This document shows, piece after piece, positions 1 through 8,831 of a stretch of 64,000 bases of DNA; position 1 is the first letter of the stretch, and each line of letters opens with the position of its first letter. The DNA comes from Zobellella taiwanensis. Its GTDB lineage: Bacteria; Pseudomonadota; Gammaproteobacteria; Enterobacterales; Aeromonadaceae. The stretch lies in NCBI RefSeq assembly GCF_003012795.1, contig NZ_PXYH01000005.1, positions 114,518 to 178,517 on the forward strand, written 5' to 3'. The translations under genes and the position numbers were made by a program. Below the pieces are notes generated by a model that saw nothing but the letters and a program-made list of their open reading frames with translations, was not told the DNA's origin and ran no database searches.

Positions 1-558
1 TTCGAGGATATCCTCTATGGTCACCAGGCCGGACACGCCGCCGAATTCATCCACCACTATGGCCATGTGATAGCGCTCTTCCCGGAATTCCTTGAGCAAC
101 TTGTCGAGCCGTTTGCTCTCGGGCACCACCACTGCCGGGCGCAGTACCTTGTCGATGGAGAAGGGCTCCTCGGTCAGGCCGAAGCCGTATTGCAGCAGAT
201 CCTTGGCCAGCAGTATGCCCTCGATGTGGTCCTTGTCTTCGTTGACCACCGGAAAGCGGGAGTGGGTGGACTCGATGATCATCGGCAGAAACGCCGACAC
301 CGGCTGGGATTTTTCCACCGTTACCATCTGGGAACGGGGGATCATGATGTCGCGGACCCGCAGCTCGCTGACTTCCAGCACCCCCTCGATCATGTCCTTG
401 GTATCCTGATCGATAAGGTCGCGCTCGCCCGCGTCCATGATGACTTCTACCAGTTCTTCCCGATTCTTCGGTTCGCCCTGAAAAAGCTGGCCAAGTCGCT
501 CAAGCCAGTTTTTCTTGCTGGACGAACCGTTTTCTGAGTTTGAATTATCGTCGCTCAT
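1..558 (-). CDS. corC: CorC-type CBS-domain protein (magnesium/cobalt efflux family), C-terminus cut by window edge
   Basis: The first 186 residues are present; the rest lies beyond the left edge. The translation opens [11 protein letters not shown] and shows the family hallmarks: IPRSQM at about residues 73-78 starting the first CBS domain, and VVDEFGG near residue 170 in the second. CBS domains bind adenine nucleotides. The C-terminal CorC_HlyC domain is not visible. The family is linked to Mg/Co efflux, and in E. coli ybeX also to ribosome biology. The gene is last of the visible minus-strand series miaB-phoH-ybeY-corC and begins 9 bases after ybeY ends. That is the E. coli order, where lnt follows. 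Confidence 0.93.
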   Translation of the reverse strand, partial: MSDDNSNSENGSSSKKNWLERLGQLFQGEPKNREELVEVIMDAGERDLIDQDTKDMIEGVLEVSELRVRDIMIPRSQMVTVEKSQPVSAFLPMIIESTHSRFPVVNEDKDHIEGILLAKDLLQYGFGLTEEPFSIDKVLRPAVVVPESKRLDKLLKEFREERYHMAIVVDEFGGVSGLVTIEDILE

Positions 559-567
559 GGGACCTTG

Positions 568-1035
568 TTAACCTTCATCGTCGTCTTGATAGGGATTATC
601 GATACCCAGGCGGGCCAGGATCGCTATCTCCCGGGATTCCATTATTTCGGCTTCGTCATCCTTAATATGGTCAAAGCCGAGCAAATGCAAGCAGCCGTGC
701 ACCACCATGTGCGCCCAGTGGGCTTTTGGCGCCTTGCCCTGCTCCGCTGCTTCCCGCTCCACGACCTGGCGGCAGATAACCAGATCGCCGATCAGCGGCA
801 GCTCGACCCCGGGAGGCGCCTCGAACGGAAAGGACAATACATTGGTGGGCTTGTCCTTGCCGCGGTAGTCCCGGTTGAGTGCCTGGCTTTCGGTCTCGTC
901 CACCAGCCGCACGGTGATTTCGGTCTCATCCCGCTCACCCTCCAGGGCGGCGGCAAGCCACTGTTCAACATCCTGCTCGATGGGCAGGCCGGGCGCCTCA
1001 TCGCAGGCGATTTGCAAATCCAGCCACAGGGTCAT
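568..1035 (-). CDS. ybeY: Endoribonuclease YbeY (16S rRNA 3' maturation)
   Basis: 155 residues, the usual family size. The metal-binding motif H-G-x2-H-x5-H is complete (His113, His117, His123 in [11 protein letters not shown]) and binds the catalytic zinc. YbeY is a single-strand RNase acting in 16S rRNA 3'-end processing and 70S quality control. Its ATG overlaps the phoH stop by four bases (1032-1035), so translation is probably coupled. The pairing with phoH and corC is conserved across proteobacteria. Confidence 0.97.
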   Translation of the reverse strand: MTLWLDLQIACDEAPGLPIEQDVEQWLAAALEGERDETEITVRLVDETESQALNRDYRGKDKPTNVLSFPFEAPPGVELPLIGDLVICRQVVEREAAEQGKAPKAHWAHMVVHGCLHLLGFDHIKDDEAEIMESREIAILARLGIDNPYQDDDEG

Positions 1036-2075
1036 GCAGGGGATTCTCCCTTGGTCTGAGTCGCGCTTTGCTGGCGCTTTTGCGCATCATCAAAGGCCTC
1101 GTAGGCGCGTACGATGCGGGCCACCACGGGATGGCGCACCACGTCTTCGGCGCGGAAAAAGTTGAATGACAGCCCTTCCACCTCGCTCAGCACCTCGATG
1201 GCGTGACGCAGGCCGGACTTGGCATTGCGGGGCAAGTCGATCTGGGTGATATCGCCGGTGATCACCGCCTTGGAGTTGAAGCCGATGCGGGTCAGGAACA
1301 TTTTCATCTGCTCCACCGTGGTATTCTGGCTTTCGTCCAGGATGATAAAGGCGTCGTTCAGGGTGCGGCCGCGCATGTAGGCGAGCGGCGCCACTTCGAT
1401 GACGTTGCGCTCAATCAGCTTTTCCACCCGCTCGAAGCCCAGCATTTCGAACAGGGCGTCGTACAGGGGGCGCAGGTAGGGATCGACCTTCTGGCTCAGA
1501 TCCCCGGGCAAAAAGCCCAGTTTTTCGCCCGCTTCCACCGCCGGGCGGGTCAGCAGGATGCGGCGGATCTCCTGTCGCTCCAGGGCGTCCACCGCGGCGG
1601 CGACCGCCAGGTAGGTTTTGCCGGTGCCGGCCGGACCTATGCCGAAGGTAATGTCGTGGGTCAGGATATGCGCGACATACTGGGCCTGGTTGGGGGTGCG
1701 CGGCTTGATCAGGCCCCGCTTGGTCTTGATGGTGACTTCCTTGCCGTAGCGATAGCCGGGGTCGGATTCGTCATCCTGCTCCAGTACCCGGGCTTCCTTG
1801 ATGGCCAGGTGAACCTGCTCGGGAGTGATGTCGGGTACGCCCTGGCCCCGTACCGGCTGGGTGGCCAGGTAGAGATCGCGCAGCAGCTCGCCCACCGCCT
1901 GGGTAACGGCGACCGGACCGACCACATGAAAATGCTGGTTGTGATAGTTGATCTCAACGCCCAGGCGGCGTTCCAGTTGCTTGAGGTTGTCGTCAAAGGG
2001 GCCGCACAGGCTGGCCAGGCGCTGGCCATCCGCCGGCGCCAGCTCGAGTTCCAGATGGGTGACGTTGGGGGTCAA
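1032..2075 (-). CDS. ybeZ: PhoH-like ATPase (YbeZ)
   Basis: P-loop NTPase with Walker A GPAGTGKT at about residues 147-154 and Walker [10 protein letters not shown] near 250. The N-terminal part carries the family signature [18 protein letters not shown]. PhoH proteins bind or hydrolyse ATP and work with YbeY on RNA and ribosomes. I chose the TTG at 2075 as start: AGGAG sits five bases upstream (2081-2085), and it gives 347 residues, close to E. coli YbeZ. A TTG at 2093 would add six residues but has no ribosome site. A 216-base gap separates it from miaB upstream. Confidence 0.93.
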   Translation of the reverse strand: MTPNVTHLELELAPADGQRLASLCGPFDDNLKQLERRLGVEINYHNQHFHVVGPVAVTQAVGELLRDLYLATQPVRGQGVPDITPEQVHLAIKEARVLEQDDESDPGYRYGKEVTIKTKRGLIKPRTPNQAQYVAHILTHDITFGIGPAGTGKTYLAVAAAVDALERQEIRRILLTRPAVEAGEKLGFLPGDLSQKVDPYLRPLYDALFEMLGFERVEKLIERNVIEVAPLAYMRGRTLNDAFIILDESQNTTVEQMKMFLTRIGFNSKAVITGDITQIDLPRNAKSGLRHAIEVLSEVEGLSFNFFRAEDVVRHPVVARIVRAYEAFDDAQKRQQSATQTKGESPA

Positions 2076-2095
2076 GGTAACTCCTGTTGCCAAAA

Positions 2096-2287
2096 AGCTT
2101 TAAGCCGTAAGCCGTAAGCTTGAAGCTAAAAGCAAACATACTCCTGCCGGAGTCATACTGATAGTTTGACCGCAACACCGGGCTCGTTCATTGCCATGAC
2201 TGAACATGAGCTTATCGTCTGAATTGGGCCCGGTGATAGCAGACAACTTTAGTCTGTCTTACAGCTTAAAGCTGATAGCTTACAGCT
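2096..2287. repeat. Inverted cluster of AGCTT-type short repeats between miaB and phoH
   Basis: Two blocks of imperfect 7-10 base repeats built on AAGCTTTAAGC / GTAAGC occupy 2096-2133 and 2259-2287. They point in opposite directions: AGCTTTAAGC at 2096-2105 is the exact reverse complement of 2264-2273. A related stretch with AGCTT/AGCTTTCAGC words lies at 8992-9012 beside prs. The gap has no gene. It may act as a processing or terminator hairpin within the miaB-phoH transcript, or be an intergenic repeat family; both are inference. Confidence 0.5.
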
Positions 2288-2291
2288 GTCG

Positions 2292-3722
2292 TTAAGGGGT
2301 AAAGGTGGCCACGCCGACTTCGTCGGGTACGCCGTCGGGGCGACGGGCCAGGATGCTCTGGGGCGATATCTGGCTGCGCAGATCCATCTCGTCCTCGCCG
2401 CGCAGGAAGGTGCCGCGCAGGCTGTGGGGCATCACTTCGGTGATCTCCACGTCGGCAAAACCGCCGATAAGGCGATGGGGGCCTTCGAAGTTCACCACCC
2501 GGTTGTTCTCGGTGCGGCCACGCAGTTCCATGGGGTTGAGCTTGGAGGGGCCTTCCACCAGGATACGCTGGGTGGAGCCGAGCATCTGCCGGCTGATCTG
2601 CTGGGCCTGGTTGTTGATCACATTCTGCAACCGGTACAGACGTTCCTTTTTCTCTTCCATCGGAATGTCGTCGGGCAGATCGGCGGCCGGGGTGCCCGGG
2701 CGGGGGCTGTAGATAAAGCTGAAGCTCATGTCGAAGCCCACGTCCTCGATGAGTTTCATGGTCTTCTCGAAGTCGTCCGCCTCTTCCCCGGGGAAGCCCA
2801 CGATAAAGTCGGAGCTGATGGTGATGTCGGGGCGGGCCGCACGCAGCTTGCGGATCTTGGACTTGTATTCCAGGGCGGTGTGGGGCCGCTTCATCAGGGT
2901 GAGGATGCGATCCGAGCCGCTCTGCACCGGCAGGTGCAGGAAGCTGACCAGCTCGGGGGTGTCCTTGTACACCTCGATGATGTCGTCGGTGAATTCGATG
3001 GGGTGGCTGGTGGTGTAGCGAATGCGGTCGATACCGTCGATGGCCGCCACCAGCCGCAGCAGTTCGGCGAAGCTGCAGATGTCGCCGTCATGGGTCTCGC
3101 CCCGGTAGGCGTTGACGTTCTGGCCCAGCAGGTTGACCTCGCGCACGCCCTGCTCGGCGAGCTGGGCGATTTCAAAGAGTACGTCGTCGAGCGGCCGGCT
3201 CACTTCCTCGCCGCGGGTATAGGGCACCACGCAGAAGGAGCAGTACTTGGAGCAGCCTTCCATGATAGAGACAAAGGCGGTGGCGCCCTCGGCCCTGGGC
3301 TCGGGCAGGCGGTCGAATTTTTCGATCTCGGGGAAGCTCACATCCACCTGGGCGCCGCGGCCCTCGAGCACGGACTTGATCATGGCCGGCAGCCGGTGCA
3401 GGGTCTGGGGCCCGAACACGATGTCCACGAAGGGCGCGCGGGAGCGGATGGCTTCACCTTCCTGGGAGGCGACGCAGCCGCCGACCCCGATCACCAGCCT
3501 GGGGTTGGCTTCCTTCAGCGGACGCCAGCGGCCGAGCTGATGAAAGACCTTTTCCTGGGCCTTTTCGCGGATGGAGCAGGTGTTGAGCAGCAGCACATCG
3601 GCCTGCTCGGCGTCCTCGGTGAGCTGGTAGCCGTGGGTGGCGTCCAGCAGGTCGGCCATCTTGGATGAATCGTACTCGTTCATCTGACAGCCCCAGGTCT
3701 TGATATGAAGTTTTTTGCTCAT
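2292..3722 (-). CDS. miaB: tRNA-2-methylthio-N6-dimethylallyladenosine synthase MiaB
   Basis: 476 residues. Radical-SAM methylthiotransferase converting i6A37 to ms2i6A37 in tRNAs reading UNN codons. The radical-SAM cluster ligands are Cys157, Cys161 and Cys164 (GCSKYCSFC), and the N-terminal UPF0004 cluster ligands are Cys12, Cys49 and Cys83. A TRAM RNA-binding domain forms the C-terminus. It heads the miaB-phoH-ybeY-corC series and is divergent from ubiF, as in E. coli. Confidence 0.98.
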   Translation of the reverse strand: MSKKLHIKTWGCQMNEYDSSKMADLLDATHGYQLTEDAEQADVLLLNTCSIREKAQEKVFHQLGRWRPLKEANPRLVIGVGGCVASQEGEAIRSRAPFVDIVFGPQTLHRLPAMIKSVLEGRGAQVDVSFPEIEKFDRLPEPRAEGATAFVSIMEGCSKYCSFCVVPYTRGEEVSRPLDDVLFEIAQLAEQGVREVNLLGQNVNAYRGETHDGDICSFAELLRLVAAIDGIDRIRYTTSHPIEFTDDIIEVYKDTPELVSFLHLPVQSGSDRILTLMKRPHTALEYKSKIRKLRAARPDITISSDFIVGFPGEEADDFEKTMKLIEDVGFDMSFSFIYSPRPGTPAADLPDDIPMEEKKERLYRLQNVINNQAQQISRQMLGSTQRILVEGPSKLNPMELRGRTENNRVVNFEGPHRLIGGFADVEITEVMPHSLRGTFLRGEDEMDLRSQISPQSILARRPDGVPDEVGVATFTP

Positions 3723-3885
3723 GGCGCTCTTGGATTACAGCAAAGGGACATGCGTTTTGGACCGGGCATTCTACTCTTTTCTCCCGGCAGTGACCAGATA
3801 ATATCCAGCCTGAACCGGGCCAGAACGATGCCGAAATAACGCCGTATTTGGGTTAGAATGGCTCAAAAATCCAGAGGTTATACAG

Positions 3886-5055
3886 ATGGAACACTGTGAT
3901 ATCGCCATTATCGGCGGCGGCATGGTCGGCGCCCTGGCGGCGGCCCTGCTGGCGCCCAGCGGCCTGGCCATCCGTGTGCTGGAAAGCCGCCCGCCCCGGC
4001 CTTTTGAGGCAGGCAACCCTCATGATGTGCGTATTTCCTCGCTCAGCGCCGCCTCGGTGAGGCTGTTGCAGCAGGCTGGGGCCTGGGATGCCATCACGGC
4101 CATGCGGGCCTGGCTCTACCGGCGGCTGGAGGCGAGCGAATGGGACGGTTTCGCCACCCGCTTCGAGGCCCGGGAGCTCGATTGTGATTATCTGGGCTTT
4201 ATGGTGGAAAACCGGGTGATCCAGCTCGGCCTCTGGCAGGCCCTGGCCCAGTGGCGCAATGTCGTGTTTGACTGTCCGGCGGCTCTGGCCGGGATGACGC
4301 GGGACGAGCGGGGCGCCGAGTTACTGCTGGACGGCGGGCGGCGGTTGCACGCCCGGCTGGTGCTGGCCTGTGACGGCGCCGAGTCGCGCACCCGCAGCCT
4401 GGCCCGTATCGGTGTCACCGCCTGGGACTACGCCCAGCATTGCCTGTTGATCAGTGTCGAAGGTGAGGCAATGGAGCAGGATATCACCTGGCAACAATTC
4501 CATCCCTCCGGGCCCCGGGCTCTGTTGCCGCTTGGCAACGGCAAGGCATCCCTGGTGTGGTACGACAGCAGGACACGGATCGAGCAGCTGGCGGCGTTGA
4601 GCAACGAGACCCTGGCCCATGAGGTGGCGGCGCACTTTCCGGCCCGCCTGGGACCGGTGCGGGTGCTGGACAAGGGCCATTTCCCTTTGCGCCGCCGCCA
4701 TGCCAATCAGTACGTCAAGGGCGCCGTGGTGCTGCTGGGGGATGCGGCTCATACCATCAACCCGCTGGCGGGGCAGGGCGTCAACCTCGGCTTCAAGGAT
4801 GTGATGGTGCTTGGCGAACTGGTGCACCAGGCGGTAGAAGGCGGGACCGATTTTGCCGCCCCCGACCTGCTTTTGCGTTATGAATGCCGGCGCCGGCCCG
4901 ACAATCTGTTGATGCAGGGCGCCATGGATCTGTTCTATCAGGCCTTCAGCAACGATCTGCCACCACTTAAACTGCTGCGCAACCTGGGGCTGAAGGCTGC
5001 CGAACATGGCGGCCCGCTGAAAAACCGGGTGATGAAATACGCCATGGGGTTGTAA
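3886..5055 (+). CDS. ubiF: 3-demethoxyubiquinol 3-hydroxylase UbiF (FAD monooxygenase)
   Basis: 389 residues. Catalyses the C6 ring hydroxylation late in aerobic ubiquinone synthesis. The FAD dinucleotide-binding fold is at the N-terminus (GGGMVG, residues 10-15), and the second FAD motif [14 protein letters not shown] lies near residue 284. The segments [12 protein letters not shown] and MVENRVIQ, and the ending LKYAMGL-like KYAMGL, match UbiF rather than UbiH or UbiI. It is divergent from miaB, the same arrangement as in E. coli. Its stop is followed within six bases by a heptad repeat element. Confidence 0.95.
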   Translation: MEHCDIAIIGGGMVGALAAALLAPSGLAIRVLESRPPRPFEAGNPHDVRISSLSAASVRLLQQAGAWDAITAMRAWLYRRLEASEWDGFATRFEARELDCDYLGFMVENRVIQLGLWQALAQWRNVVFDCPAALAGMTRDERGAELLLDGGRRLHARLVLACDGAESRTRSLARIGVTAWDYAQHCLLISVEGEAMEQDITWQQFHPSGPRALLPLGNGKASLVWYDSRTRIEQLAALSNETLAHEVAAHFPARLGPVRVLDKGHFPLRRRHANQYVKGAVVLLGDAAHTINPLAGQGVNLGFKDVMVLGELVHQAVEGGTDFAAPDLLLRYECRRRPDNLLMQGAMDLFYQAFSNDLPPLKLLRNLGLKAAEHGGPLKNRVMKYAMGL

Positions 5056-5060
5056 ATTCA

Positions 5061-5232
5061 GGGACTTGGGATTGGGGAATAGGGACTGGTACGATTCCCC
5101 AATCCCCAATCCCCAATCCCCAATCCCCAATCCCCAATCCCCAATCCCCAATCCCCAATCCCCAATCCCCAATCCCCAATCCCCAATCCCCAATCCCCAA
5201 TCCCCAATCCCCAATCCCCAATCCCAAGTCCC
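5061..5232. repeat. Heptad tandem repeat locus A: 17 perfect AATCCCC units between inverted ends
   Basis: Seventeen uninterrupted AATCCCC units fill 5101-5219, preceded by ATTCCCC. The outer ends form a perfect 17-base inverted repeat: gggacttgggattgggg at 5061-5077 against 5216-5232. The plus strand is therefore G-rich on the left and C-rich on the right, and the minus strand carries (GGGGATT)17, a strong candidate for G-quadruplex formation. It lies between the ubiF stop and the terminator of the converging tRNA operon. The open reading frames it creates (GIGDWGL repeats) are artefacts. Confidence 0.97.
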
Positions 5233-5240
5233 GAAAAACA

Positions 5241-5266
5241 AAAAGCCGACCCAAAGGTCGGCTTTT
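5241..5266. terminator. Bidirectional intrinsic terminator, end of tRNA operon
   Basis: Perfect 11-base stem AAAAGCCGACC / GGTCGGCTTTT with a four-base loop. T-runs on both sides allow termination from ubiF and from the minus-strand tRNA operon. It lies ten bases past the CCA end of the last tRNA. Confidence 0.93.
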
Positions 5267-5275
5267 TGTTTGATA

Positions 5276-5350
5276 TGGCTGGGGTACCAGGATTCGAACC
5301 TGGGAATGGCGGGATCAAAACCCGCTGCCTTACCGCTTGGCGATACCCCA
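5276..5350 (-). tRNA. tRNA-Gln (UUG)
   Basis: 75 bases including encoded CCA. Acceptor stem TGGGGTA / TACCCCA, anticodon loop TTTTGAT giving anticodon TTG, and T-loop GGTTCGAATCC. Last gene of the tRNA operon. Identical in sequence to the two other tRNA-Gln genes here. Confidence 0.97.
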
Positions 5351-5358
5351 ATTTTGAA

Positions 5359-5443
5359 TGGTGCGGGAGGCGAGACTTGAACTCGCACACCTTGCGGCGC
5401 CAGAACCTAAATCTGGTGCGTCTACCAATTTCGCCACTCCCGC
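5359..5443 (-). tRNA. tRNA-Leu (UAG)
   Basis: 85 bases with encoded CCA and the long variable arm of class II tRNAs. Acceptor stem GCGGGAG / CTCCCGC, anticodon loop TTTAGGT giving TAG, which reads CUN leucine codons. Eight bases separate it from tRNA-Gln downstream. Confidence 0.96.
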
Positions 5444-5449
5444 TGAGAG

Positions 5450-5526
5450 TGGTGGCTATGGCGGGATTCGAACCTGCGACCCCATCATTATGAGTGATGT
5501 GCTCTAACCAACTGAGCTACATAGCC
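5450..5526 (-). tRNA. tRNA-Met (CAU), elongator
   Basis: 77 bases with CCA. Acceptor stem GGCTATG / CATAGCC and anticodon loop CTCATAA with anticodon CAT. A base-paired first position and similarity to E. coli metT/metU identify the elongator, not the initiator. Identical to the copy at 5917-5993. Confidence 0.95.
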
Positions 5527-5559
5527 ACATAAGCATTGAGTCGCCTCAATGTTTTTAAA

Positions 5560-5631
5560 TGGCTGGGGCACCGAGTTACTAACCTGGGCACTGATGCCGG
5601 GATAAAAACCCGCTGTTTATCCAGCTTTACA
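5560..5631 (-). pseudogene. Decayed tRNA-Gln copy
   Basis: Read on the minus strand, it keeps the 3' end (GCCCCAGCCA), the anticodon stem GCGGG with a near-matching CCCGG, and CCCAGG of the T-arm, all aligned to the intact tRNA-Gln genes. The 5' acceptor strand and D-arm are lost, the T-loop TTCGAAT has become TTAGTAA, and the anticodon is TTT rather than TTG. It cannot fold as a tRNA and is a relic of tandem duplication. Confidence 0.8.
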
Positions 5632-5637
5632 GTAAAA

Positions 5638-5712
5638 TGGCTGGGGTACCAGGATTCGAACCTGGGAATGGCGGGATCAAAACCCGCTGCCTTACCGCTT
5701 GGCGATACCCCA
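5638..5712 (-). tRNA. tRNA-Gln (UUG)
   Basis: 75 bases with CCA, identical to 5276-5350. Flanked on both sides by degenerate tRNA-Gln copies, which points to repeated unequal exchange in the operon. Confidence 0.97.
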
Positions 5713-5765
5713 ACAGTGATGGCGGACAGTGATAACACAGAACAAGCCATCTTGAAATAACTGAA

Positions 5766-5812
5766 GGTGTCGGCGTTGAACCTGGGTACTGAGACCGCGA
5801 TCAAAACGTATT
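5766..5812 (-). pseudogene. Second, more decayed tRNA-Gln remnant
   Basis: On the minus strand only the anticodon loop (GTTTTGATC, still TTG) and part of the T-arm (CCCAGGTTCAA) align to tRNA-Gln. Both acceptor strands are unrecognisable. It sits in the spacer between two intact tRNA-Gln genes, parallel to the relic at 5560-5631. Confidence 0.6.
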
Positions 5813-5835
5813 TTTCTTCAATCATTTCCTGAAAA

Positions 5836-5910
5836 TGGCTGGGGTACCAGGATTCGAACCTGGGAATGGCGGGATCAAAACCCGCTGCCTTACCGCTTGG
5901 CGATACCCCA
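5836..5910 (-). tRNA. tRNA-Gln (UUG)
   Basis: 75 bases with CCA, identical to the two other tRNA-Gln genes in the cluster. Six bases downstream of the first tRNA-Met. Confidence 0.97.
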
Positions 5911-5916
5911 GCAGAG

Positions 5917-5993
5917 TGGTGGCTATGGCGGGATTCGAACCTGCGACCCCATCATTATGAGTGATGTGCTCTAACCAACTGAGCTACATAGCC
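5917..5993 (-). tRNA. tRNA-Met (CAU), elongator
   Basis: 77 bases with CCA, first gene of the operon and identical to 5450-5526. The operon order Met-Gln-Gln-Met-Leu-Gln resembles E. coli metT-leuW-glnU-glnW-metU-glnV-glnX. Confidence 0.95.
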
Positions 5994-6032
5994 ACTTTGC
6001 CGTCGATGACTGCTCGTCACCGGACGGGGCGC

Positions 6033-6061
6033 ATTATGCGTATCCGGCTCCGGAGCGTCAA
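6033..6061 (-). promoter_or_regulatory. tRNA operon promoter with GC-rich discriminator
   Basis: On the minus strand: -35 TTGACG (6056-6061), 17-base spacer, -10 CATAAT (6033-6038), followed by the GC-rich discriminator GCGCCCCGTCC. It lies 40 bases before tRNA-Met. A GC-rich discriminator is typical of stable-RNA promoters under growth-rate (ppGpp) control; that regulation is inferred. Confidence 0.8.
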
Positions 6062-6164
6062 CCGTTTTTTCCCGAAAAATAGGTCACTCTCAACCGTTTG
6101 GCCAGAAACTAGGCATGGCAGCGCCGGACCGGTTGGGAAGGCCGGTTTTTTGGCCTGAAAACGC

Positions 6165-6189
6165 AAAAGGCCGGAGAAGTCCCCGGCCT
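6165..6189 (-). terminator. Intrinsic terminator of pth-ychF
   Basis: Minus-strand hairpin AGGCCGG / CCGGCCT with an eight-base loop, then TTTGCGTTTT. It lies 23 bases after the ychF stop. Confidence 0.75.
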
Positions 6190-6211
6190 GGTTGCAACGG
6201 CGGATGCCGGC

Positions 6212-7303
6212 TCAGACGTTGAACAGGAAGTTCATCACGTCGCCGTCCTTGACGATATAGTCCTTGCCCTCGGAGCGCATCTTGCCCGCTTCCTTGGCGC
6301 CCTGCTCGCCCTTGTAGGCGATGTAATCGTCATAGGCGATGGTCTGGGCGCGGATAAAGCCCTTTTCGAAGTCGGTGTGGATCTTGCCAGCCGCCTGGGG
6401 CGCGGTGGCGCCCACGGGGATGGTCCAGGCGCGTACTTCCTTCACCCCGGCGGTAAAGTAGGTCTGCAGGTTGAGCAACTGGTAGCCGGCGCGGATCACC
6501 CGGTTCAGCCCCGGCTCTTCCAGGCCCATGTCGGCCATGAACTCGGCGGCTTCCTCTGCATCCAGCTCGGCAATTTCCGACTCCATGGCGGCGCACACCG
6601 GCACCACTATGGCGTGCTCGGCGGCGGCGATAGCCTCCACCTCGGCCAGGTAGGGGTTGCCCTCGAAGCCGTCCTCATTGACGTTGGCGATGTACATGGT
6701 GGGCTTGATGGTGAGGAAGTTCAGGTAGGCGATGGCCGCCTTTTCTTCCTTGGTGAGCTCGACACTGCGCAGTACCTGGGCCTGCTCCAGGGCCGGCAGC
6801 AGCTTCTCCAGCACCGTGATTTCAAACTTGGCGTCCTTGTCGCCACCCTTGGCCTTCTTGGCGTTGCGCTGGATGGCCCGCTCGCAGGTGTCCAGATCCG
6901 CCAGCGCCAGTTCGGTGTTGATCACCTCGATGTCGTGACGGGGAGACACCTTGCCCGCCACGTGGATGATGTTGTCGTTTTCGAAGCAGCGCACCACATG
7001 GCCGATGGCGTCGGTTTCACGGATGTTGGCCAGGAACTTGTTGCCCAGGCCCTCGCCCTTGGAAGCACCCGCCACCAGGCCGGCGATATCCACGAACTCC
7101 ATGGTGGTGGGCAGGATGCGCTGGGGCTTGACGATCTCGGCCAGGGCATCGAGGCGCTTGTCCGGCACCGGCACCACGCCGGTGTTCGGCTCTATGGTGC
7201 AAAAGGGGAAGTTGGCGGCTTCGATGCCCGCCTTGGTCAGCGCGTTGAACAGGGTGGACTTGCCCACGTTGGGCAGGCCCACTATACCGCATTTAAAACC
7301 CAT
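6212..7303 (-). CDS. ychF: Ribosome-binding ATPase YchF (Obg-like)
   Basis: 363 residues, the same length as E. coli YchF. TRAFAC-class P-loop GLPNVGKS at residues 9-16; the G4 position is altered relative to GTPases, so YchF proteins prefer ATP. A coiled-coil insertion follows, and a TGS domain forms the C-terminus (MNFLFNV end). It binds ribosomes and dampens oxidative-stress defence. It follows pth after 15 bases, a conserved pair. Confidence 0.98.
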   Translation of the reverse strand: MGFKCGIVGLPNVGKSTLFNALTKAGIEAANFPFCTIEPNTGVVPVPDKRLDALAEIVKPQRILPTTMEFVDIAGLVAGASKGEGLGNKFLANIRETDAIGHVVRCFENDNIIHVAGKVSPRHDIEVINTELALADLDTCERAIQRNAKKAKGGDKDAKFEITVLEKLLPALEQAQVLRSVELTKEEKAAIAYLNFLTIKPTMYIANVNEDGFEGNPYLAEVEAIAAAEHAIVVPVCAAMESEIAELDAEEAAEFMADMGLEEPGLNRVIRAGYQLLNLQTYFTAGVKEVRAWTIPVGATAPQAAGKIHTDFEKGFIRAQTIAYDDYIAYKGEQGAKEAGKMRSEGKDYIVKDGDVMNFLFNV

Positions 7304-7318
7304 AACTGTGTCCTGAGA

Positions 7319-7915
7319 TTACTTGGTGGAGTCGGCATTGAAGGCATGCAGGCGGTTCATCGCCCGGGTCATACCGTCACTGAATAAAATATCGGTGGCG
7401 CGGACGGCCTCGTCCACGGTGGCGTCGAGCAGGCTCTGTTCGGTCGCCGGCGCCTTGGTCAGCACGAAGCCGGCCACCTGGGACTTGTGCCCCGGGTGGC
7501 CGATGCCGAGCCGTAGCCGGTAGAAATCCTTGTTGTTGCCCAGACAACCGATGATGTCGCGCAGGCCATTGTGGCCGCCGTGGCCGCCGCCCTGCTTGAA
7601 GCGGGCAGAGCCCGGGGGCAGGTCGAGTTCGTCGTGGGCCACCAGTATCGCCTCGGGCGGGATCTGGTAGAAATTGGCCAGGGCCGCCACCGCCTTGCCC
7701 GAGCGGTTCATAAAGGTGGCCGGGATCAGCAGGCGCACGTCGCGGTTTGCGATGCGCACCCGCCCGGTCCAGCCAAAGAACTTGCCCTCTTCCCTGAGCT
7801 GGGCACCGTGCAGCCGGGCCAGCTCGGTGACGTACCAGGCGCCGGCGTTGTGGCGGGTATGGGCGTATTCCGGGCCGGGATTACCAAGCCCGACAATGAG
7901 TTCGATAGGATGCAT
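7319..7915 (-). CDS. pth: Peptidyl-tRNA hydrolase
   Basis: 198 residues starting [14 protein letters not shown]. Releases tRNA from peptidyl-tRNA dropped by stalled ribosomes. Catalytic His22 (in YAHTRHNAG) and the HDELDLPPG loop with the conserved Asp are present. The frame stays open upstream to 8224, but those residues match nothing in the family, so I use the ATG at 7915. The upstream Shine-Dalgarno sequence is poor. First gene of pth-ychF. Confidence 0.96.
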   Translation of the reverse strand: MHPIELIVGLGNPGPEYAHTRHNAGAWYVTELARLHGAQLREEGKFFGWTGRVRIANRDVRLLIPATFMNRSGKAVAALANFYQIPPEAILVAHDELDLPPGSARFKQGGGHGGHNGLRDIIGCLGNNKDFYRLRLGIGHPGHKSQVAGFVLTKAPATEQSLLDATVDEAVRATDILFSDGMTRAMNRLHAFNADSTK

Positions 7916-8002
7916 AGGCTGAGTCGGCGTTAAAATGACGCCATATTCTAATGAAGAGCGGCAATAATGGCCACCTTGCCGGCGCCTGCGAGAGGAAGTC
8001 GC

Positions 8003-8018
8003 ATATTGTGCACAATAT
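8003..8018. promoter_or_regulatory. Perfect 16-base palindrome between pth and a TauE/SafE gene (candidate operator)
   Basis: ATATTGTGCACAATAT is a perfect palindrome in the divergent gap. It overlaps TATACT (8016-8021), a possible -10 element toward the TauE/SafE gene. This shape fits a dimeric repressor of the MarR or GntR type. No regulator gene is adjacent, so the ligand is unknown. Confidence 0.45.
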
Positions 8019-8075
8019 ACTGTATGATCGTTTGCACCCATTCGGGCCTTTCCGGCCTGTTTTCTCACCGCAGGG

Positions 8076-8828
8076 ATGCCGTTCACGGAATCGTATCGTA
8101 TGTTGGAACTTTCTGGTTGGGCCCTGCTCGCCGGCCTGGTCAATGCCCTGGCCGGCGGCGGCCTGTTTTTTACCCTGCCGGCGCTGCTGGCCATAGGGGT
8201 GCCCAGCACCGGCGCCGTGGCCACCGCCAGCGTGGCCTCCTGGCCCGGCTATTTGAGTGCTTTCTGGGGCATGCGCCGCCAGCTCGGCAGTGGGCCCTGG
8301 CTGGCGCTGACGATAGTCGGACTGAGCGGGGGGGGACTGGGGGCGCTGACCTTGGTGCAGTTCAACGCCGACAGCTTCAACTACCTGGTACCCTGGCTGC
8401 TGCTGGGTGTATGTCTGCTCTACGCCCGTCAGTTGCTGAGCCGGTCGGGGTTTGAAGGGAAGCTCGTAATGAGGCGTCGTGCCTGGCCGTTGCTGTTGGG
8501 CGGCAGCTTTTACGGCGGTTTTTTCGGCGGCGGCCTGGGGGTCTTGCTGATGGCGCTGACCGGCCAGTTGCGCATGGGCTCCAGCCTGCAGCAGCATGCC
8601 ATCAAGCTGTATCTGTCGATGCTGGCCAGCGGCGCCACCATACTGGTGTATTCCCTGTCGGGGCTGGTGTACTGGCCGGCCTGCCTGGTGCTGGCGCTGG
8701 GCTACCTGGTTGGCGGCAAGCTGGGCGCCCGGGTGCTGGTGTGGATCCGTCCTCAACTGCTGGCCTGGAGCATTGTGGCGTTCGGCATCGGCCTGAGCGG
8801 CTATTACTTTGTGCGGTTCTATTGGTAA
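8076..8828 (+). CDS. TauE/SafE-family membrane transporter (putative sulfite/organic anion exporter)
   Basis: 250 residues, almost entirely hydrophobic, with 7-8 predicted membrane segments and the family's repeated G-rich motifs: [16 protein letters not shown] near the N-terminus and [19 protein letters not shown] in the second half. The family (old DUF81) exports sulfite, sulfoacetate or related anions; the substrate here cannot be told. An ATG at 8100 (MLELSGW) is an equally good start. It stands alone between divergent pth and convergent prs, where E. coli has dauA. Confidence 0.85.
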   Translation: MPFTESYRMLELSGWALLAGLVNALAGGGLFFTLPALLAIGVPSTGAVATASVASWPGYLSAFWGMRRQLGSGPWLALTIVGLSGGGLGALTLVQFNADSFNYLVPWLLLGVCLLYARQLLSRSGFEGKLVMRRRAWPLLLGGSFYGGFFGGGLGVLLMALTGQLRMGSSLQQHAIKLYLSMLASGATILVYSLSGLVYWPACLVLALGYLVGGKLGARVLVWIRPQLLAWSIVAFGIGLSGYYFVRFYW

Positions 8829-8831
8829 TTT

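Noticed and set aside
5061..5232. CRISPR array
   Set aside because: The unit is 7 bases with no spacers, and there are no cas genes nearby. The other heptad loci fail in the same way.
4321..5388. Long open frames with GIGDWGL or NPQSPIP repeats over 5094-5225
   Set aside because: They come from translating a 7-base repeat in all frames and run antisense through ubiF and tRNA genes; no start context or protein family.
5560..5631. Extra tRNA-Lys (anticodon TTT)
   Set aside because: The anticodon loop reads TTT, but the acceptor 5' strand, D-arm and T-loop are broken and the rest aligns to tRNA-Gln. It is a relic.
5276..5993. tRNA cluster as an integration site for a mobile island
   Set aside because: No integrase, no duplicated tRNA end with att-like flanks and no accessory genes; the neighbours are core genes.
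8016..8040. LexA (SOS) box at CTGTATGATCG
   Set aside because: The left half CTGT is present but the matching CAG half at the proper spacing is missing.
7916..8224. N-terminal extension of Pth (about 100 residues)
   Set aside because: The in-frame upstream residues match nothing in the family and would cover the divergent promoter region; Pth proteins start at [18 protein letters not shown] sequences.
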